DNA of 64,000 bases from Lysobacteraceae bacterium NML91-0213 (GCA_002798175.1 NWQL01000001.1:94074-158073), one strand, 5' to 3'. Shown: positions 28,122-40,267, numbered from the stretch's first letter. The notes: generated from the sequence alone by a model not told the origin. Numbers and translations: made by a program.

Positions 28122-30731
28122 ATGCGGATGGACAAGCTCACCTCGCGCTTCCAGCAGGCCATTGCCGACGCCCAGTCGCTGGCTGTCGGGCGCGACCACA
28201 ACCTCATCGAACCCGTGCACCTGCTGGTGGCGCTGATCGACCAGCAGGGGGGGGGCACGCGCCCGCTGCTGTCGCAGGCCGGGGTCAACGTGCCGTTGCT
28301 GCGCGAGCGGCTCGGCGAAGTGCTGGAGGGCCTGCCCAGGGTGTCCGGCCAGGCGGGGCAGGTCTCGGTCGGCAACGACCTGGCGCGACTGCTCAACCAC
28401 ACCGACAAGCTTGCCCAGCAGCGCGGCGATGCCTATATCGCCTCGGAACTGTTCCTGCTGGCGGCGATGGAAGACGGCGGCGACGCCGGGCGCGCGCTCA
28501 AGGCGGCCGGTGCCGACAGGGCCCGGCTGGAAGCCGCGATCGACGCCATGCGCGGCGGCGAGGCGGTGGCCGACGAGAATGCCGAGGACGCGCGACAGGC
28601 GTTGCAGAAGTACACCATCGACCTCACCGCGCGCGCCGAGTCCGGCAAGCTCGACCCCGTGATCGGCCGCGACGAGGAGATCCGCCGCACCATCCAGGTG
28701 CTGCAGCGCAGGACCAAGAACAACCCGGTGCTGATCGGCGAGCCCGGCGTGGGCAAGACCGCGATCGTCGAGGGCCTGGCCCAGCGCATCGTCAACAACG
28801 AGGTGCCCGAAGGTCTGCGCGGCAAGCGCGTGCTGTCGCTGGACATGGGCGCGCTGATCGCCGGCGCCAAGTTCCGCGGCGAGTTCGAGGAGCGTCTGAA
28901 GGCGGTGCTCAACGACCTGGCCAAGAACGAGGGCCAGATCATCCTCTTCATCGACGAGCTGCACACCATGGTCGGCGCCGGCAAGGCGGAAGGCGCGATG
29001 GATGCCGGCAACATGCTCAAGCCCGCGCTGGCGCGTGGCGAGCTTCACTGCATCGGCGCGACCACGCTCGACGAATACCGCAAGTACATCGAGAAGGACG
29101 CCGCGCTGGAGCGCCGTTTCCAGAAGGTGTTCGTGGGCGAACCCAGCGTGGAGGACACGATCGCGATCCTGCGCGGGCTGAAGGAAAAGTACGCCGTGCA
29201 CCACGGCGTGGAGATCACCGACCCGGCGATCGTCGCGGCGGCGACCCTGTCCAACCGCTATATCGCCGACCGCCAGCTGCCCGACAAGGCCATCGACCTG
29301 ATGGACGAGGCGGCCAGCCGCATCCGCATGGAGATCGACTCCAAGCCGGAGGAACTCGACCGCCGCGAACGCCGACTGATCCAGCTCAAGATCCAGCGCG
29401 AGGCGCTGAAGAAGGAGAAGGACGACGCCTCCAGGCAGCGCCTGGCCGATCTCGAGGCCGAGATCGCCAAGCTCGAGCGCGAGTACAACGACCTCGAGGA
29501 AGTGTGGAAGGCCGAGAAGGCCACCGTGCAGGGCGCGACGAAGATCAAGGAGCAGATCGAGGCCGCGCGGCTGGAACTCGAGGCCGCACAGCGCCGGCAG
29601 GACTTCGCGAAGATGAGCGAGATCCAGTACGGCCGCCTGCCCGAGCTGGAGAAGCAGCTCAAGGCCGCGCAGGAGGCCGAGACCACCGGCTTCACCCTGC
29701 TGCAGGACAAGGTCACCGCCGAGGAGATCGCCGAGGTGGTCGCGCGCTGGACCGGCATCCCGGTCAACCGGATGCTGGAAGGCGAGCGCGAGAAGCTTCT
29801 GAGGATGGAGGAGATGCTGCACGCACGCGTGGTCGGCCAGGACGAGGCGATCCGGGTGGTGTCGGATGCGGTCCGGCGTTCGCGCGCCGGGCTGTCGGAT
29901 CCCGACCGGCCTTCGGGCTCGTTCCTGTTCCTCGGCCCCACCGGTGTCGGCAAGACCGAACTGAGCAAGGCCCTGGCGGAGTTCCTGTTCGATTCGGCGG
30001 AGGCGATGGTGCGCATCGACATGAGCGAGTTCATGGAGAAGCACGCGGTGTCGCGGCTGGTCGGCGCACCGCCCGGTTATGTCGGCTACGAGGAGGGCGG
30101 GTATCTCACCGAAGCGGTGCGTCGTCGCCCGTACAGCGTGATCCTGCTCGACGAGGTCGAGAAGGCGCATCCGGACGTTTTCAACATCCTGCTGCAGGTG
30201 CTCGACGACGGCCGCCTGACCGATGGCCAGGGACGCACGGTCGACTTCCGCAACACGGTGATCATCATGACCTCCAACCTGGGGTCGCAGATGATCCAGG
30301 AGCTGGCCGGCGAGGGTGGTGCGGGTGGCGACGAGGGCCAGTCCGCGATCGCCTACACCCAGATGAAGGCGGCGGTGATGGGCGTGGTGCAGGCGCATTT
30401 CCGCCCGGAGTTCATCAACCGGCTCGACGACATCGTCGTGTTCCATCCGCTGCAGAAGGCGCAGATCCGCCAGATCGCGCGGATCCAGTTGCGCGGGCTG
30501 GAGCAGCGGCTGGCCGAGCGCGGCCTGAAGCTGGAGATCAGCGAGGCCGCCTTCGACCTGCTGGGCAATGTCGGCTTCGACCCGGTATACGGTGCCCGCC
30601 CGCTCAAGCGCGCGGTGCAACAGGCGCTCGAGAACCCGTTGGCGCAGAAGATCCTGGCCGGCGAATTCAGCGCCGGCGACACCATCAGGGTGGATGCCGA
30701 AGCGGGTGCGCTGGTGTTCGCGAAGGGCTGA
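28122..30731 (+). CDS. clpB: ATP-dependent chaperone ClpB (disaggregase)
   Basis: An 869-residue Hsp100. Order of parts: the N domain (about 1-145), then AAA-1 with '[18 protein letters not shown]' (Walker A) and '[15 protein letters not shown]' (Walker B). The M-domain coiled coil spans about 410-530 ([22 protein letters not shown]...). AAA-2 has '[19 protein letters not shown]' and '[20 protein letters not shown]', and '[11 protein letters not shown]' lies near the C-terminus. It unfolds aggregates together with DnaK. Nine consecutive G at 28247-28255 code for a Gly stretch in the N domain. GAGGA precedes the ATG; a sigma-32-like promoter lies upstream and a hairpin at 30739 follows. Confidence 0.97.
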   Translation: MRMDKLTSRFQQAIADAQSLAVGRDHNLIEPVHLLVALIDQQGGGTRPLLSQAGVNVPLLRERLGEVLEGLPRVSGQAGQVSVGNDLARLLNHTDKLAQQRGDAYIASELFLLAAMEDGGDAGRALKAAGADRARLEAAIDAMRGGEAVADENAEDARQALQKYTIDLTARAESGKLDPVIGRDEEIRRTIQVLQRRTKNNPVLIGEPGVGKTAIVEGLAQRIVNNEVPEGLRGKRVLSLDMGALIAGAKFRGEFEERLKAVLNDLAKNEGQIILFIDELHTMVGAGKAEGAMDAGNMLKPALARGELHCIGATTLDEYRKYIEKDAALERRFQKVFVGEPSVEDTIAILRGLKEKYAVHHGVEITDPAIVAAATLSNRYIADRQLPDKAIDLMDEAASRIRMEIDSKPEELDRRERRLIQLKIQREALKKEKDDASRQRLADLEAEIAKLEREYNDLEEVWKAEKATVQGATKIKEQIEAARLELEAAQRRQDFAKMSEIQYGRLPELEKQLKAAQEAETTGFTLLQDKVTAEEIAEVVARWTGIPVNRMLEGEREKLLRMEEMLHARVVGQDEAIRVVSDAVRRSRAGLSDPDRPSGSFLFLGPTGVGKTELSKALAEFLFDSAEAMVRIDMSEFMEKHAVSRLVGAPPGYVGYEEGGYLTEAVRRRPYSVILLDEVEKAHPDVFNILLQVLDDGRLTDGQGRTVDFRNTVIIMTSNLGSQMIQELAGEGGAGGDEGQSAIAYTQMKAAVMGVVQAHFRPEFINRLDDIVVFHPLQKAQIRQIARIQLRGLEQRLAERGLKLEISEAAFDLLGNVGFDPVYGARPLKRAVQQALENPLAQKILAGEFSAGDTIRVDAEAGALVFAKG

Positions 30732-30738
30732 CGTCGCA

Positions 30739-30764
30739 TGCATGCGGCCACTGCGCCGCATGCA
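30739..30764 (+). terminator. Hairpin after clpB
   Basis: A perfect 10-bp stem, TGCATGCGGC/GCCGCATGCA with a 6-base loop, begins 8 bases after the stop and is followed only by TTCAGC. It is probably a transcript 3' end or stabiliser. Confidence 0.5.
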
Positions 30765-30894
30765 TTCAGCCGTGTCATGGGGATGCGGGGCCGGCGTCTG
30801 CTGACGTGCACTTCATCGCCGCTCTGTTGCAGTGCCGGCGAACGGACGACACAGCGAACGGACGCGGGTCGCCCATTTTTCCGACGAGGTCCCC

Positions 30895-31797
30895 ATGCGC
30901 ATCCTGATCACCGGCGGCAGCGGCTTCCTCGGCCGCGCCCTCACGGCCGCGTTGCTGTCGGAAGGCACCGCGACCACGTGGCTGTCGCGCGACCCGCAGG
31001 CCATCGATGCGCCTTCCGGCGTCGACGTGCGCGGCTACGACAGCCTGCAGGCGGCCGACCATTTCGATGTGGTGGTGAACCTCGCCGGTGCCGGCATCGC
31101 CGACCGGCGCTGGAGCGATGCGCGCAAGCAGGAGCTGTTCGAGAGCCGTCTCGGCCCGACGCGCAGGGTGGTGGACTGGATGCGCCGTGCGCAGGTGCGG
31201 CCGCGGCTGCTGCTGAGCGGTTCCGCGGTGGGCTGGTACGGCCGCCAGCCCGCCACGCTGGAGCTGGCCGAGGACAGCGCACCGCAACGTGATTTCGTGC
31301 ATGCGCTGTGCGCGCAGTGGGAACGCGCCGCGCTGGAGGCGGTGGCGCTGGACGTGCCGGTGGTGCTGCTGCGCACCGGGGTGGTGCTCGATCCCGCCGG
31401 TGGCATGGTGCGCAGGCTGCTGCCGGTGTTCCGGCTCGGGGCCGGTGGCCGGCTGGGCGACGGCGAACAGGTGCTGAGCTGGATCTCGCGCGATGACTGG
31501 GTGCGCGCGGTGCTGCAGCTGCTCGACCACGACACCGGCCGGCCGGCGCTGGCGGGCCCGGTGAACCTGACCGCGCCGGTGCCGGTAAGCAATCGCGAGT
31601 TCACCCGCGTGCTTGCGCAGGCCGTACGCCGTCCGGCGTGGGCGGCGGTGCCGGCAAGGGTGTTGCGTCTGGCGCTCGGCGAGATGTCGATGCTGTTGCT
31701 GGAAGGCCAGCGGGTGCTGCCGCGGCGGCTCCTCGACAGCGGATTCCAGTTCAGCCATCCGCGTCTGGACACGGTGCTGCGGCCCGGCTTCGCCTGA
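30895..31797 (+). CDS. TIGR01777 family NAD(P)-binding epimerase-like protein (YfcH type)
   Basis: A 300-residue extended SDR. N-terminal 'RILITGGSGFLGRALTAALL' (GxxGxxG), 'DVVVNLAGAGIADRRWS', 'RPRLLLSGSAVGWYG' with Ser and Tyr, 'LLRTGVVLDPAGGMV' and 'LGDGEQVLSWISRDDWVRAVLQLL' are family signatures. The C-terminal half (GPVNLTAPVPVSNREFTRVLA, DUF1731-like) is also typical. The substrate is unknown in this family. The ATG at 30895 has GAGG 8 bases upstream. Confidence 0.88.
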   Translation: MRILITGGSGFLGRALTAALLSEGTATTWLSRDPQAIDAPSGVDVRGYDSLQAADHFDVVVNLAGAGIADRRWSDARKQELFESRLGPTRRVVDWMRRAQVRPRLLLSGSAVGWYGRQPATLELAEDSAPQRDFVHALCAQWERAALEAVALDVPVVLLRTGVVLDPAGGMVRRLLPVFRLGAGGRLGDGEQVLSWISRDDWVRAVLQLLDHDTGRPALAGPVNLTAPVPVSNREFTRVLAQAVRRPAWAAVPARVLRLALGEMSMLLLEGQRVLPRRLLDSGFQFSHPRLDTVLRPGFA

Positions 31798-31835
31798 GCA
31801 ATTGCCAGGCCACGGCAGACGCGGGCGCGCGCCTG

Positions 31836-33584
31836 TTACGCGGCCGATGCCGTGCCCGGGTCCGGCACCGGCCTGTCAGTTTCCGTCGGCGGCATTGGCG
31901 GGGTGAAGGGCTGGTCGCGCAGGGCGCGGAACGGCGGCGTCGCCATCACCATTTCCGACAGCGAATACGCCAGCTCGCGTTCGGCCAGCACTGCCGCGTC
32001 GGCGCCGCGTTCGAGCAGGTGGCGCACTTCGCCCTCGCTGTGTGCACGCGCCAGGATGCTCAGCGCGGGATTGGCCTGGCGCATCCGGGCGATGGTTTCC
32101 CCGGCTTCGAGCACATGCGGGATCGCGAAGATCGCCATCTTTGCCAGGTCCGGTCGCGCCTCGGCCAGCACGGCCTCGACGGCGACGTTGCCGCGCACGC
32201 CGGGGAAACCGGCATCGCGTGCCTGGTCGACCCGTTCGCCATCCGCCTCCACCACCACCAGCGGCACGCCGCGTTCGCGCAGCAGCCCGGCCAGGTGGCT
32301 GCCTACGCGCCCGAAGCCCACCAGGATGGCGTGATCGGCGATGGCCAGCGGCGGCGGCTGTTCCGGGCGTGGCGCCATGGCGGCGGCGCGTGCGTCCTCG
32401 CGCGCCTGCCAGCGGTCGAGCAGGGCGAACAGCAGCGGGTTGCACATGATCGACAGCAGCGCGCCGGCGAGGATCAGGTCCTGGCCCTGCGCGGGCAGCA
32501 CGCCCAGCGCCAGCCCCAGCCCGGCGAGGATGAACGAGAACTCGCCGATCTGCGCCAGGCTCGCCGAGATCGTGAGCGCGGTGGAACTGGGCTTGCCGAA
32601 GGCGCGCACGATGCCCCAGGCCGCCAGCGACTTGCCGACCACGATGATCAGCAGCGTGGCCAGCACTTCCAGTGGGTGCTCGACGACGATGCGCGGGTCG
32701 AACAGCATCCCCACCGACACGAAGAACAGCACCGCGAATGCGTCGCGCATCGGCAGCGAATCATTGGCGGCCTTGTGGCCGAACTCGCTTTCGTTGAGCA
32801 GCATGCCGGCGAAGAACGCGCCCAGTGCGAACGACACCCCGAAAAACTCCGAGGCACCGAACGCGACGCCCATCGCCACCGCCAGCACGCACAGCGTGAA
32901 CAGCTCGCGCGAACCGGTGCCGGCGACCCGGCCCAGCACCCAGGGCATCACCCTGCGCCCCACCAGCAGCATGACCGCCACGAAGGCACCGACCTTGCCG
33001 AAGGTCACCAGCAGGCTGAGCCACACCCCGCGGCCGCCGGTGCCGGTTACGGTGCCCTCCAGCGCCGCGGCCACCGGGGGCAGCAGCACCAGCGCCAGCA
33101 CCATCGCCAGGTCCTCGACGATCAGCCAGCCCACTGCGATGTGGCCGCGCGCGGTGTCGAGCAGGCGCCGTTCCTCCAGCGCCCGCAGCAGCACCACGGT
33201 GCTGGCCACCGACAGCGCCAGCCCGAACACCAGCCCGGCCGCATGCGACCAGCCCAGCACGCGCGCCAGCCCCCAGCCCATCGCAGTGGCCACGGCGATC
33301 TGCACCACCGCACCGGGCAGCGCGATGGCGCGCACCGACATCAGCTCGCGCAGCGAGAAATGCAGGCCGACGCCGAACATCAGCAGGATCACCCCCAGCT
33401 CGGCGACCTGCGGGGCGAGTTCCTGGTCGGCGACGAAGCCCGGCGTGAACGGCCCAGCGATGATGCCGGCCAGCAGGTAGCCCACGATCGGCGACATCCG
33501 CAACCGCTGTGCAGCCAGGCCCAGCACGAACGCCAGCACGAAGCCCACGCACAGGATCGAGATCAGCGAGATGTCGTGCGGCAT
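31836..33584 (-). CDS. CPA2-type cation:proton antiporter with TrkA-N domain (YbaL-like)
   Basis: A 582-residue membrane protein. The Na+/H+ exchanger domain (about 1-385) has 12-13 helices, with 'LGLAAQRLRMSPIVGYLLAGIIAGPF', 'QVAELGVILLMFGVGLHFS', 'GWLIVEDLAMVLALVLL' (Asp of the transport site) and 'SLAQIGEFSFILAGLG'. A RCK/TrkA-N domain (about 420-540) with 'HAILVGFGRVGSHLAGLL' binds NAD(H). It probably mediates K+/H+ or Na+/H+ exchange at the inner membrane with nucleotide control. The closest E. coli counterpart by layout is YbaL. Confidence 0.88.
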   Translation of the reverse strand: MPHDISLISILCVGFVLAFVLGLAAQRLRMSPIVGYLLAGIIAGPFTPGFVADQELAPQVAELGVILLMFGVGLHFSLRELMSVRAIALPGAVVQIAVATAMGWGLARVLGWSHAAGLVFGLALSVASTVVLLRALEERRLLDTARGHIAVGWLIVEDLAMVLALVLLPPVAAALEGTVTGTGGRGVWLSLLVTFGKVGAFVAVMLLVGRRVMPWVLGRVAGTGSRELFTLCVLAVAMGVAFGASEFFGVSFALGAFFAGMLLNESEFGHKAANDSLPMRDAFAVLFFVSVGMLFDPRIVVEHPLEVLATLLIIVVGKSLAAWGIVRAFGKPSSTALTISASLAQIGEFSFILAGLGLALGVLPAQGQDLILAGALLSIMCNPLLFALLDRWQAREDARAAAMAPRPEQPPPLAIADHAILVGFGRVGSHLAGLLRERGVPLVVVEADGERVDQARDAGFPGVRGNVAVEAVLAEARPDLAKMAIFAIPHVLEAGETIARMRQANPALSILARAHSEGEVRHLLERGADAAVLAERELAYSLSEMVMATPPFRALRDQPFTPPMPPTETDRPVPDPGTASAA

Positions 33585-33692
33585 GGTGGACGTCCCGGTC
33601 AGGCGTTCGCGGACGGGTCGGGCGCACCTCGCGGGCTTGCGCACGCGAGCGGATCATCTGCAGGCAGGGCGAGTCTGGCACAGCAGTCGCGA

Positions 33693-33712
33693 CACCCGGA
33701 GGACGCCGGGTG
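33693..33712 (-). terminator. Weak hairpin downstream of the TonB-dependent receptor
   Basis: CACCCGG/CCGGGTG with a 6-base loop, 23 bases past the receptor stop and without a clear T tract. It is the only structured element in the 150-base gap 33585-33734, where no gene is seen. Confidence 0.35.
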
Positions 33713-33734
33713 CCGCGGCGGATGTGGCGCCGGA

Positions 33735-36137
33735 CTACCAGCGGTAGCCGATGCGCCCGTACACATAGGCGCCGTTGAAGCCGAACGGGCTCTGCGACGG
33801 ATAGATCAGCTGGCCGGAGGTGGAGTTGGCCGCCAGAACCTCGTCGGGGTAGTCGTTGAGGATGTTGTCGCCGCCGACGGTGAACTCCCAGCCATCGACC
33901 CGGTACGAGGCGGCCAGGTCGAGCAGCCATTTCGCGCCGAAGGTCTGGTCCAGCGCCGGGTTGGCATTGTTGATGGTGAATTCGCCGTAGCGGGTTGCGG
34001 TCGCCGACAGGCTCAGGCCGCCCGTGGTCCAGACGCCGTTGAGCATGGCCTTGTCGCGCGGCGCGCCCACCTCGAACCGGCCGAGTTCCACCCGGCCGAA
34101 GCGCAGCGCGGTGGGGTCGATCGCTTCCAGCGCCGCCGGGTTGGGCGCGATCCGGTCGATCTCGGTCCTGTTGTAGTTGTAGCCGAGGGTCAGGTCGAGC
34201 GTGCTGGCGGCGAGCTCCCAGCCGTAGGTCCCGACCACGTCGATGCCGGTGGTGGTGGTGTCGAGCGCATTGGTGAAGTAGCGGCCGCCGGCGACATCCG
34301 GGAAGCCATTGGTGTTGAGCCAGTTGCGCACCGCGGTGCTGTTGAGGTTTTCCGACAGGGTGATGCGGTCCTCGAGCCTGATGCGGTAGGCATCGATGGT
34401 CACGTACAGGCGCTCGGCCGGGGTCAGCACCAGGCCCAGGCTGAGGTTGTCGGAGGTCTCGGCCTGCAGCGGTTCGGCACCCAGGGCGATGCCGGCGGGA
34501 TTGGTGACGCGGAAGGTGACCAGGTCGAACGGGACGCCGCCGATGAAGTTGGTGGAGGTGGTCTGGTAGTACTGCTGCGCCAGCGACGGTGCGTGGAAGC
34601 CGGTGGAGACGGTGCCGCGCAGCGCGACCGCATCGCTGAACGCATAGCGCGCGGTGAGCTTGCCGGTGGTGGTGTCGCCGAAGTCGCTGTAGGACTCGTG
34701 GCGGGCGGCGATGCCGGCGGAGAACCTGTCGGTGACGTCGCCCTCGAGCCCGGCGTAGAACGAATAGCTGTGGCGGTCGAAGCTGCCGCTGTCGGAGGCG
34801 CGGAAGCCCGGGAACACCTGCGCGCCGGAGGGCGCGGGTTGTCCATTCGGCAGCAGCACCCCGCCGTTGATGTAGGAGGCCGGCTCACCGGGGCCGATGG
34901 TGTATTCCTCGCCGCGCCATTCCGCGCCGTAGGACAGGGTGAGCGGGTAGGCCAGGCCCCAGTCGAGCGGGCGGTTGAAGTCGAGGTTGAGCACATGCTG
35001 GTCGAGCTCCAGCGCACCGGCATAGAAACGTGTCGGCGATGACGGCCCGAGGCTGCGGTTGAGCGTGTTGAGGATGTCGAACGCCAGCTCATTGCTGCCG
35101 TAGGTGTAGCTGAAGTCGATGCCGGTGCCGCCGGCGGTGCTGGTGCGCAGGCCGCTGGACACGCTGATGTCGGTGGAGGTGTTGAAGATCTGCGGCAGGA
35201 ACCCGTCGGGATAGATGGAGGGGATATTCCGGGTGTCGCCGGCGGGGCGGAAAAAGCCGTTGGAGAGGGTTTCGCGGCGGGTGTACAGGCCGTAGGAATA
35301 GACCTGCAGGTAGTCGGTGACGTCGACCTCGCCGTTGTAGAGCACCGAACCGTTGTCGACCTCCGGGTCGCCATAGCGTTGCACGACGTCGCCGGGGGCC
35401 GGGTTGGCCGGCGAGGCCGGGCCGGCGAACGGGCGCGCGCGATCGGTCTGCTCCTGGTAGCCGAACTGCGCGGCCAGATGCACCTTGCCGCGCTCGCCCA
35501 GCCGCAGGCCCACGTCGCCCAGCAGCTGCGCCTGCTGGCCATCGCCGGCGCTGTACTGGCCGCCGGTGAGGCTGACCGCGCCGCCTTCGCCGGAGCCCTT
35601 GAGCACGATGTTGATCACGCCGGCGATGGCATCCGAGCCGTACTGCGCCGAGGCACCGTCGCGCAGCACTTCGACCCGCTCGATCGCGGCGATCGGGATC
35701 GAGTTGAGGTCGACCGGCGACGAGCTGCGGCCCTGGCTGCCGTTGACGTTGACCAGGGCGCCGGGGTGGTAGCGCTTGCCGTTGACCAGCACCAGGGTGT
35801 GGTCGGGGGCGAGACCGCGCAGCTGCGCCGGGCGCATGGCGTCGGTGCCGTCGTTGATCGCCGCGCGCGGGAAGTTCAGCGACGGCACCGCGCGCGACAG
35901 CGCCGTGGCCAGTTCCACGGTGCCGGTGGAGGCCAGCGCCTCCGGGGTGATGATGTCGATCGGCGCGGTCGATTCGGCCACCGTGCGGTCGGTGACGCGG
36001 GTGCCGGTGACGATCAGGGTGTCGAGGGTGGCGGGGCGCTGGGTACTTGTCGCCTGTGCAGGCGTGGCCTGCTGGGCATGGGCGAGGGGACAGGCCAGCG
36101 CGAGCACGATGGCGGCGGCGATCGGACGTCGGGTCAT
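33735..36137 (-). CDS. TonB-dependent outer-membrane receptor
   Basis: An 800-residue protein. A signal peptide (about 1-21, ending AHAQ) is followed by a TonB-box-like 'LDTLIVTGTR'. The plug domain (about 45-170) has 'PAQLRGLAPDHTLVLVNGKR' and 'VEVLRDGASAQYGSDAIAGVINIVLK'. A 22-strand barrel fills the remainder and ends in 'GRIGYRW'. The plug and long loops resemble the Xanthomonadaceae receptors without assigned siderophore; no substrate can be named. GAGAGG precedes the ATG at 36137. It diverges from the ABC-F gene across 194 bases that hold its likely promoter; no Fur-box-like palindrome was recognised there. Confidence 0.92.
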   Translation of the reverse strand: MTRRPIAAAIVLALACPLAHAQQATPAQATSTQRPATLDTLIVTGTRVTDRTVAESTAPIDIITPEALASTGTVELATALSRAVPSLNFPRAAINDGTDAMRPAQLRGLAPDHTLVLVNGKRYHPGALVNVNGSQGRSSSPVDLNSIPIAAIERVEVLRDGASAQYGSDAIAGVINIVLKGSGEGGAVSLTGGQYSAGDGQQAQLLGDVGLRLGERGKVHLAAQFGYQEQTDRARPFAGPASPANPAPGDVVQRYGDPEVDNGSVLYNGEVDVTDYLQVYSYGLYTRRETLSNGFFRPAGDTRNIPSIYPDGFLPQIFNTSTDISVSSGLRTSTAGGTGIDFSYTYGSNELAFDILNTLNRSLGPSSPTRFYAGALELDQHVLNLDFNRPLDWGLAYPLTLSYGAEWRGEEYTIGPGEPASYINGGVLLPNGQPAPSGAQVFPGFRASDSGSFDRHSYSFYAGLEGDVTDRFSAGIAARHESYSDFGDTTTGKLTARYAFSDAVALRGTVSTGFHAPSLAQQYYQTTSTNFIGGVPFDLVTFRVTNPAGIALGAEPLQAETSDNLSLGLVLTPAERLYVTIDAYRIRLEDRITLSENLNSTAVRNWLNTNGFPDVAGGRYFTNALDTTTTGIDVVGTYGWELAASTLDLTLGYNYNRTEIDRIAPNPAALEAIDPTALRFGRVELGRFEVGAPRDKAMLNGVWTTGGLSLSATATRYGEFTINNANPALDQTFGAKWLLDLAASYRVDGWEFTVGGDNILNDYPDEVLAANSTSGQLIYPSQSPFGFNGAYVYGRIGYRW

Positions 36138-36331
36138 GCGGTTACCTCTCCGTGGTGGTGGATGACTGGATTTCGGGCCTCCATCGCCTGTAGCACCGTC
36201 TGTTGCAGTGCGCAAATGTTTCAGCGGAAACCGTGTCCGCCAGTTCGCCGGTCTGAATGTGGCCTGCGCCGCGGGCGGTCCTGCTGCGCCTTGGCAGCCG
36301 GCCGTTCGGGCGGCACCGGTAGAATGCGCGG

Positions 36332-38194
<1,863 letters not shown>

Positions 38195-38324
38195 ACGTGC
38201 GGGGTGGCAGGGCGGTTGTTGCCCGGCCTGGACGCGCTCGCGTATTCCCGGCAATCCGTTCGGGTGTCCTGGCTTGCAAGGGCGCGACTTGCAGGCTCGT
38301 CGCGGCCGCGGGTAGGGTGCGGGG

Positions 38325-39002
38325 ATGAACGCATTCAAACTCTCCGCTTCGATCGCCATCGCACTCGCACTTGCCGCGTGCTCCCCCTCCAGCGAAACCG
38401 CATCCACCGATGCGTCACCGGTGGCATCCACGTCCGACACCTCCGCCGCCGACGGCATCGACGTCGCCAGCGCGCCCGCCGACGAGTTCATGGCCGCCAT
38501 TGCCCATCACTGTGGGCAGGCGTTCGAAGGCCGCGTCGTCACCAACGAGCCGGCCTCCAATGAACCCGATGCCTTCGAGGGCCAGCGCCTGGTGATGCAC
38601 GTGCGTGGTTGCGACGACCCGACCCGCGAACTGAAGGTGCCGTTCCACGTCGGCGACGACCATTCCCGCACCTGGGTGCTGACCCGTATGGACACCGGCA
38701 TGCGCCTCAAGCACGACCACCGCCACGAGGATGGCAGCGAGGACGCGGTCACGATGTACGGCGGCGACACCGCCGACGCGGGCACCGCGCAGCGGCAGGA
38801 GTTCCCTGTCGATGCGGACTCCATCGCAACCTTCGAGCGCGAAGGCCTCAACGCCTCGGTGACCAATACCTGGGCGATGGAAATCGAGCCCGACGAGCGC
38901 TTCCTCTACGAACTGTCGCGTCCGGGCGGGCGCATGTTCCAGGTGGAGTTCGACCTCACCCGTCCGGTCGAACTGCCGCCGACGCCGTGGGGCCACGAGT
39001 GA
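38325..39002 (+). CDS. Hypothetical small lipoprotein
   Basis: A 225-residue protein whose signal peptide ends in a lipobox (LALAACS, lipidated Cys near residue 19), followed by a Ser/Thr-rich linker to about residue 45. The remaining globular domain is rich in Asp, Glu and His (for example 'MRLKHDHRHEDGSEDAVTMYGG') and contains a Cys pair (HCGQAF and RGCDDP). I do not recognise the family. It is likely a periplasmic or outer-membrane lipoprotein. It stands alone, with a convergent SIMPL gene downstream and a strong hairpin at 39056-39090 between them. Confidence 0.75.
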   Translation: MNAFKLSASIAIALALAACSPSSETASTDASPVASTSDTSAADGIDVASAPADEFMAAIAHHCGQAFEGRVVTNEPASNEPDAFEGQRLVMHVRGCDDPTRELKVPFHVGDDHSRTWVLTRMDTGMRLKHDHRHEDGSEDAVTMYGGDTADAGTAQRQEFPVDADSIATFEREGLNASVTNTWAMEIEPDERFLYELSRPGGRMFQVEFDLTRPVELPPTPWGHE

Positions 39003-39055
39003 CGCGTCGACCCGCACGGGTTTGCTGACCCGGGCACGAGTGCGTTGGAACGGCA

Positions 39056-39090
39056 TCACCCGGGTCGGGGTCTCCTCCCCGGCCCGGTGA
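39056..39090. terminator. Bidirectional hairpin between convergent genes
   Basis: A near-perfect inverted repeat, TCACCCGGGTCGGGG and CCCCGGCCCGGTGA with a 6-base TCTCCT loop and one bulge, lies between the lipoprotein and SIMPL stops. There is no strong T tract on either strand. Confidence 0.6.
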
Positions 39091-39127
39091 GCAGAACGAC
39101 CTGAGCTCGGGTGATCCGCGGCCGCAC

Positions 39128-39841
39128 TCAATCCTTCAGGAAGTACTCCACCGTCGACACCACCCGCACGGTCTTGACGTGCGGGCTGCCGCGGTCGCGG
39201 TCGCTGATCGAGATCACGCCCTGGTTGGCGCTGCGGATGCCGCCGATGCGCGCGCCGGAGTCGTTGGCGAACTGCTCGGCCGAGGCGCGCGCATTTGCCG
39301 TGGCCTCGGCGATCAGCTCCGGCTTGATGTCGTTCAAGCGGGTGAACTCGAACTGTGGCCCGCCGCCCTCGTCGGTGTTGAGCATCACCCCGCCGGCGAC
39401 CATCTGTCCGCTGCGGCGCAGTGCCTCCATCGCCTCGGCGACGCGTCCGGTGCGCAGGGTCACCGTGTTGGAGTAGCGGTAGCGCTCCGGCGGCCGGCTG
39501 TCGCCCCACGAATACGCCCAGCGGTCCTCGAGGCGCGGCGGCGATACCACCACCTCGTCGTCGGGAAAGCCGGCGCCGGCGAGGAAGGCGCGGATGGTCG
39601 CGGTGTTGGCATCGAGCTGCGCCTGCACCGCGGCGAGATTGTCGCCGCCCACGGTCTGCGACAACGGCCAGACCACCAGGTCCGCATCGACGGTACGCTC
39701 GGCCAGGCCCTTGACGGTCACGAAGCGGTCGCCGGTGCGCAGCCCGGTCATGCCCTTGGACGCGAACCAGCCCGCCCCGATGAGCCCCAAGGCCACCAGC
39801 AGGGCGGCGGCGACGGTGCGGAAGTTTGGTGGCTGGGCCAT
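39128..39841 (-). CDS. SIMPL domain-containing membrane-anchored protein
   Basis: A 237-residue protein with one N-terminal membrane segment or signal anchor (VAAALLVALGLIGAGWFA). A SIMPL/DUF541 domain follows: 'DRFVTVKGLAERTVDADLVVWPLS', 'NTATIRAFLAGAGFPDDEVVVSPPRLEDR', 'YSNTVTLRTGRVAEAMEALR' and the closing 'GSPHVKTVRVVSTVEYFLKD'. The family is periplasmic or surface-associated and its function is poorly defined (oxidative stress is one proposal for YggE). The ATG at 39841 is divergent from the FmdB gene. Confidence 0.88.
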   Translation of the reverse strand: MAQPPNFRTVAAALLVALGLIGAGWFASKGMTGLRTGDRFVTVKGLAERTVDADLVVWPLSQTVGGDNLAAVQAQLDANTATIRAFLAGAGFPDDEVVVSPPRLEDRWAYSWGDSRPPERYRYSNTVTLRTGRVAEAMEALRRSGQMVAGGVMLNTDEGGGPQFEFTRLNDIKPELIAEATANARASAEQFANDSGARIGGIRSANQGVISISDRDRGSPHVKTVRVVSTVEYFLKD

Positions 39842-39952
39842 GGGCGGTCTCGTGCTGGGGGTGTCCCAGCCTAGACCGCAGGCGTGCGACTTGAAAGCAC
39901 GTCCACCGCCCCCACAATGCCGGCTCCTTCGTTGTCGTTCAGCGATCACGCC

Positions 39953-40267
39953 ATGCCGATCTACGCTTTCCGCTGTGCCGACTGCGGCCATGCCTTCGAC
40001 CGCCTGCAGAAGCTCTCCGACCCCGATCCGACCGACTGCCCCGCCTGTGGTGCATCCGCCGTGGGCCGCCAGGTCACCGCGCCGTCGTTCCGGCTGGCCG
40101 GCGGCGGCTGGTACGAGACCGACTTCAAGAAGGACGGCGACAGGAAGCGCAACCTCGCCGACAGCGGGGGCGGCGAGGGCAAGTCCGAGGCGAAGCCCGA
40201 CGCGAAGCCGGCGGCGGAGGCGAAGCCTGCCGCCAAGGCCGACAGCGGCGCCGCCGCCACCACCTGA
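39953..40267 (+). CDS. FmdB-family zinc ribbon protein
   Basis: A 104-residue protein. The N-terminal zinc ribbon is formed by two CxxC pairs (FRCADCGH and CPACGAS), starting MPIYAF as usual for FmdB/CxxC_CxxC_SSSS regulators. The C-terminal 40 residues are low complexity and Lys/Ala/Pro-rich. The function is not established (it was first annotated as a regulatory protein near formamidase). It precedes aspS by 105 bases, a frequent arrangement in gammaproteobacteria. The ATG at 39953 is chosen over an upstream ATG at 39884 because family members start here. Confidence 0.82.
   Translation: MPIYAFRCADCGHAFDRLQKLSDPDPTDCPACGASAVGRQVTAPSFRLAGGGWYETDFKKDGDRKRNLADSGGGEGKSEAKPDAKPAAEAKPAAKADSGAAATT

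Noticed and set aside
27882-30761. 959-codon minus-strand open frame across clpB
   Set aside because: It is antisense to the full ClpB chaperone. The composition is typical of a shadow frame and no ribosome site or domain is visible.
31638-35042. Very long plus-strand open frame opposite the antiporter and the TonB-dependent receptor
   Set aside because: It covers two convincing minus-strand genes. The sequence is Gln/Arg/His/Gly-rich low complexity, as expected of an antisense frame.
38195-38324. Possible small gene in the gap after the ABC-F gene
   Set aside because: No start with a ribosome site and no conserved peptide; it appears to be the leader of the lipoprotein gene.
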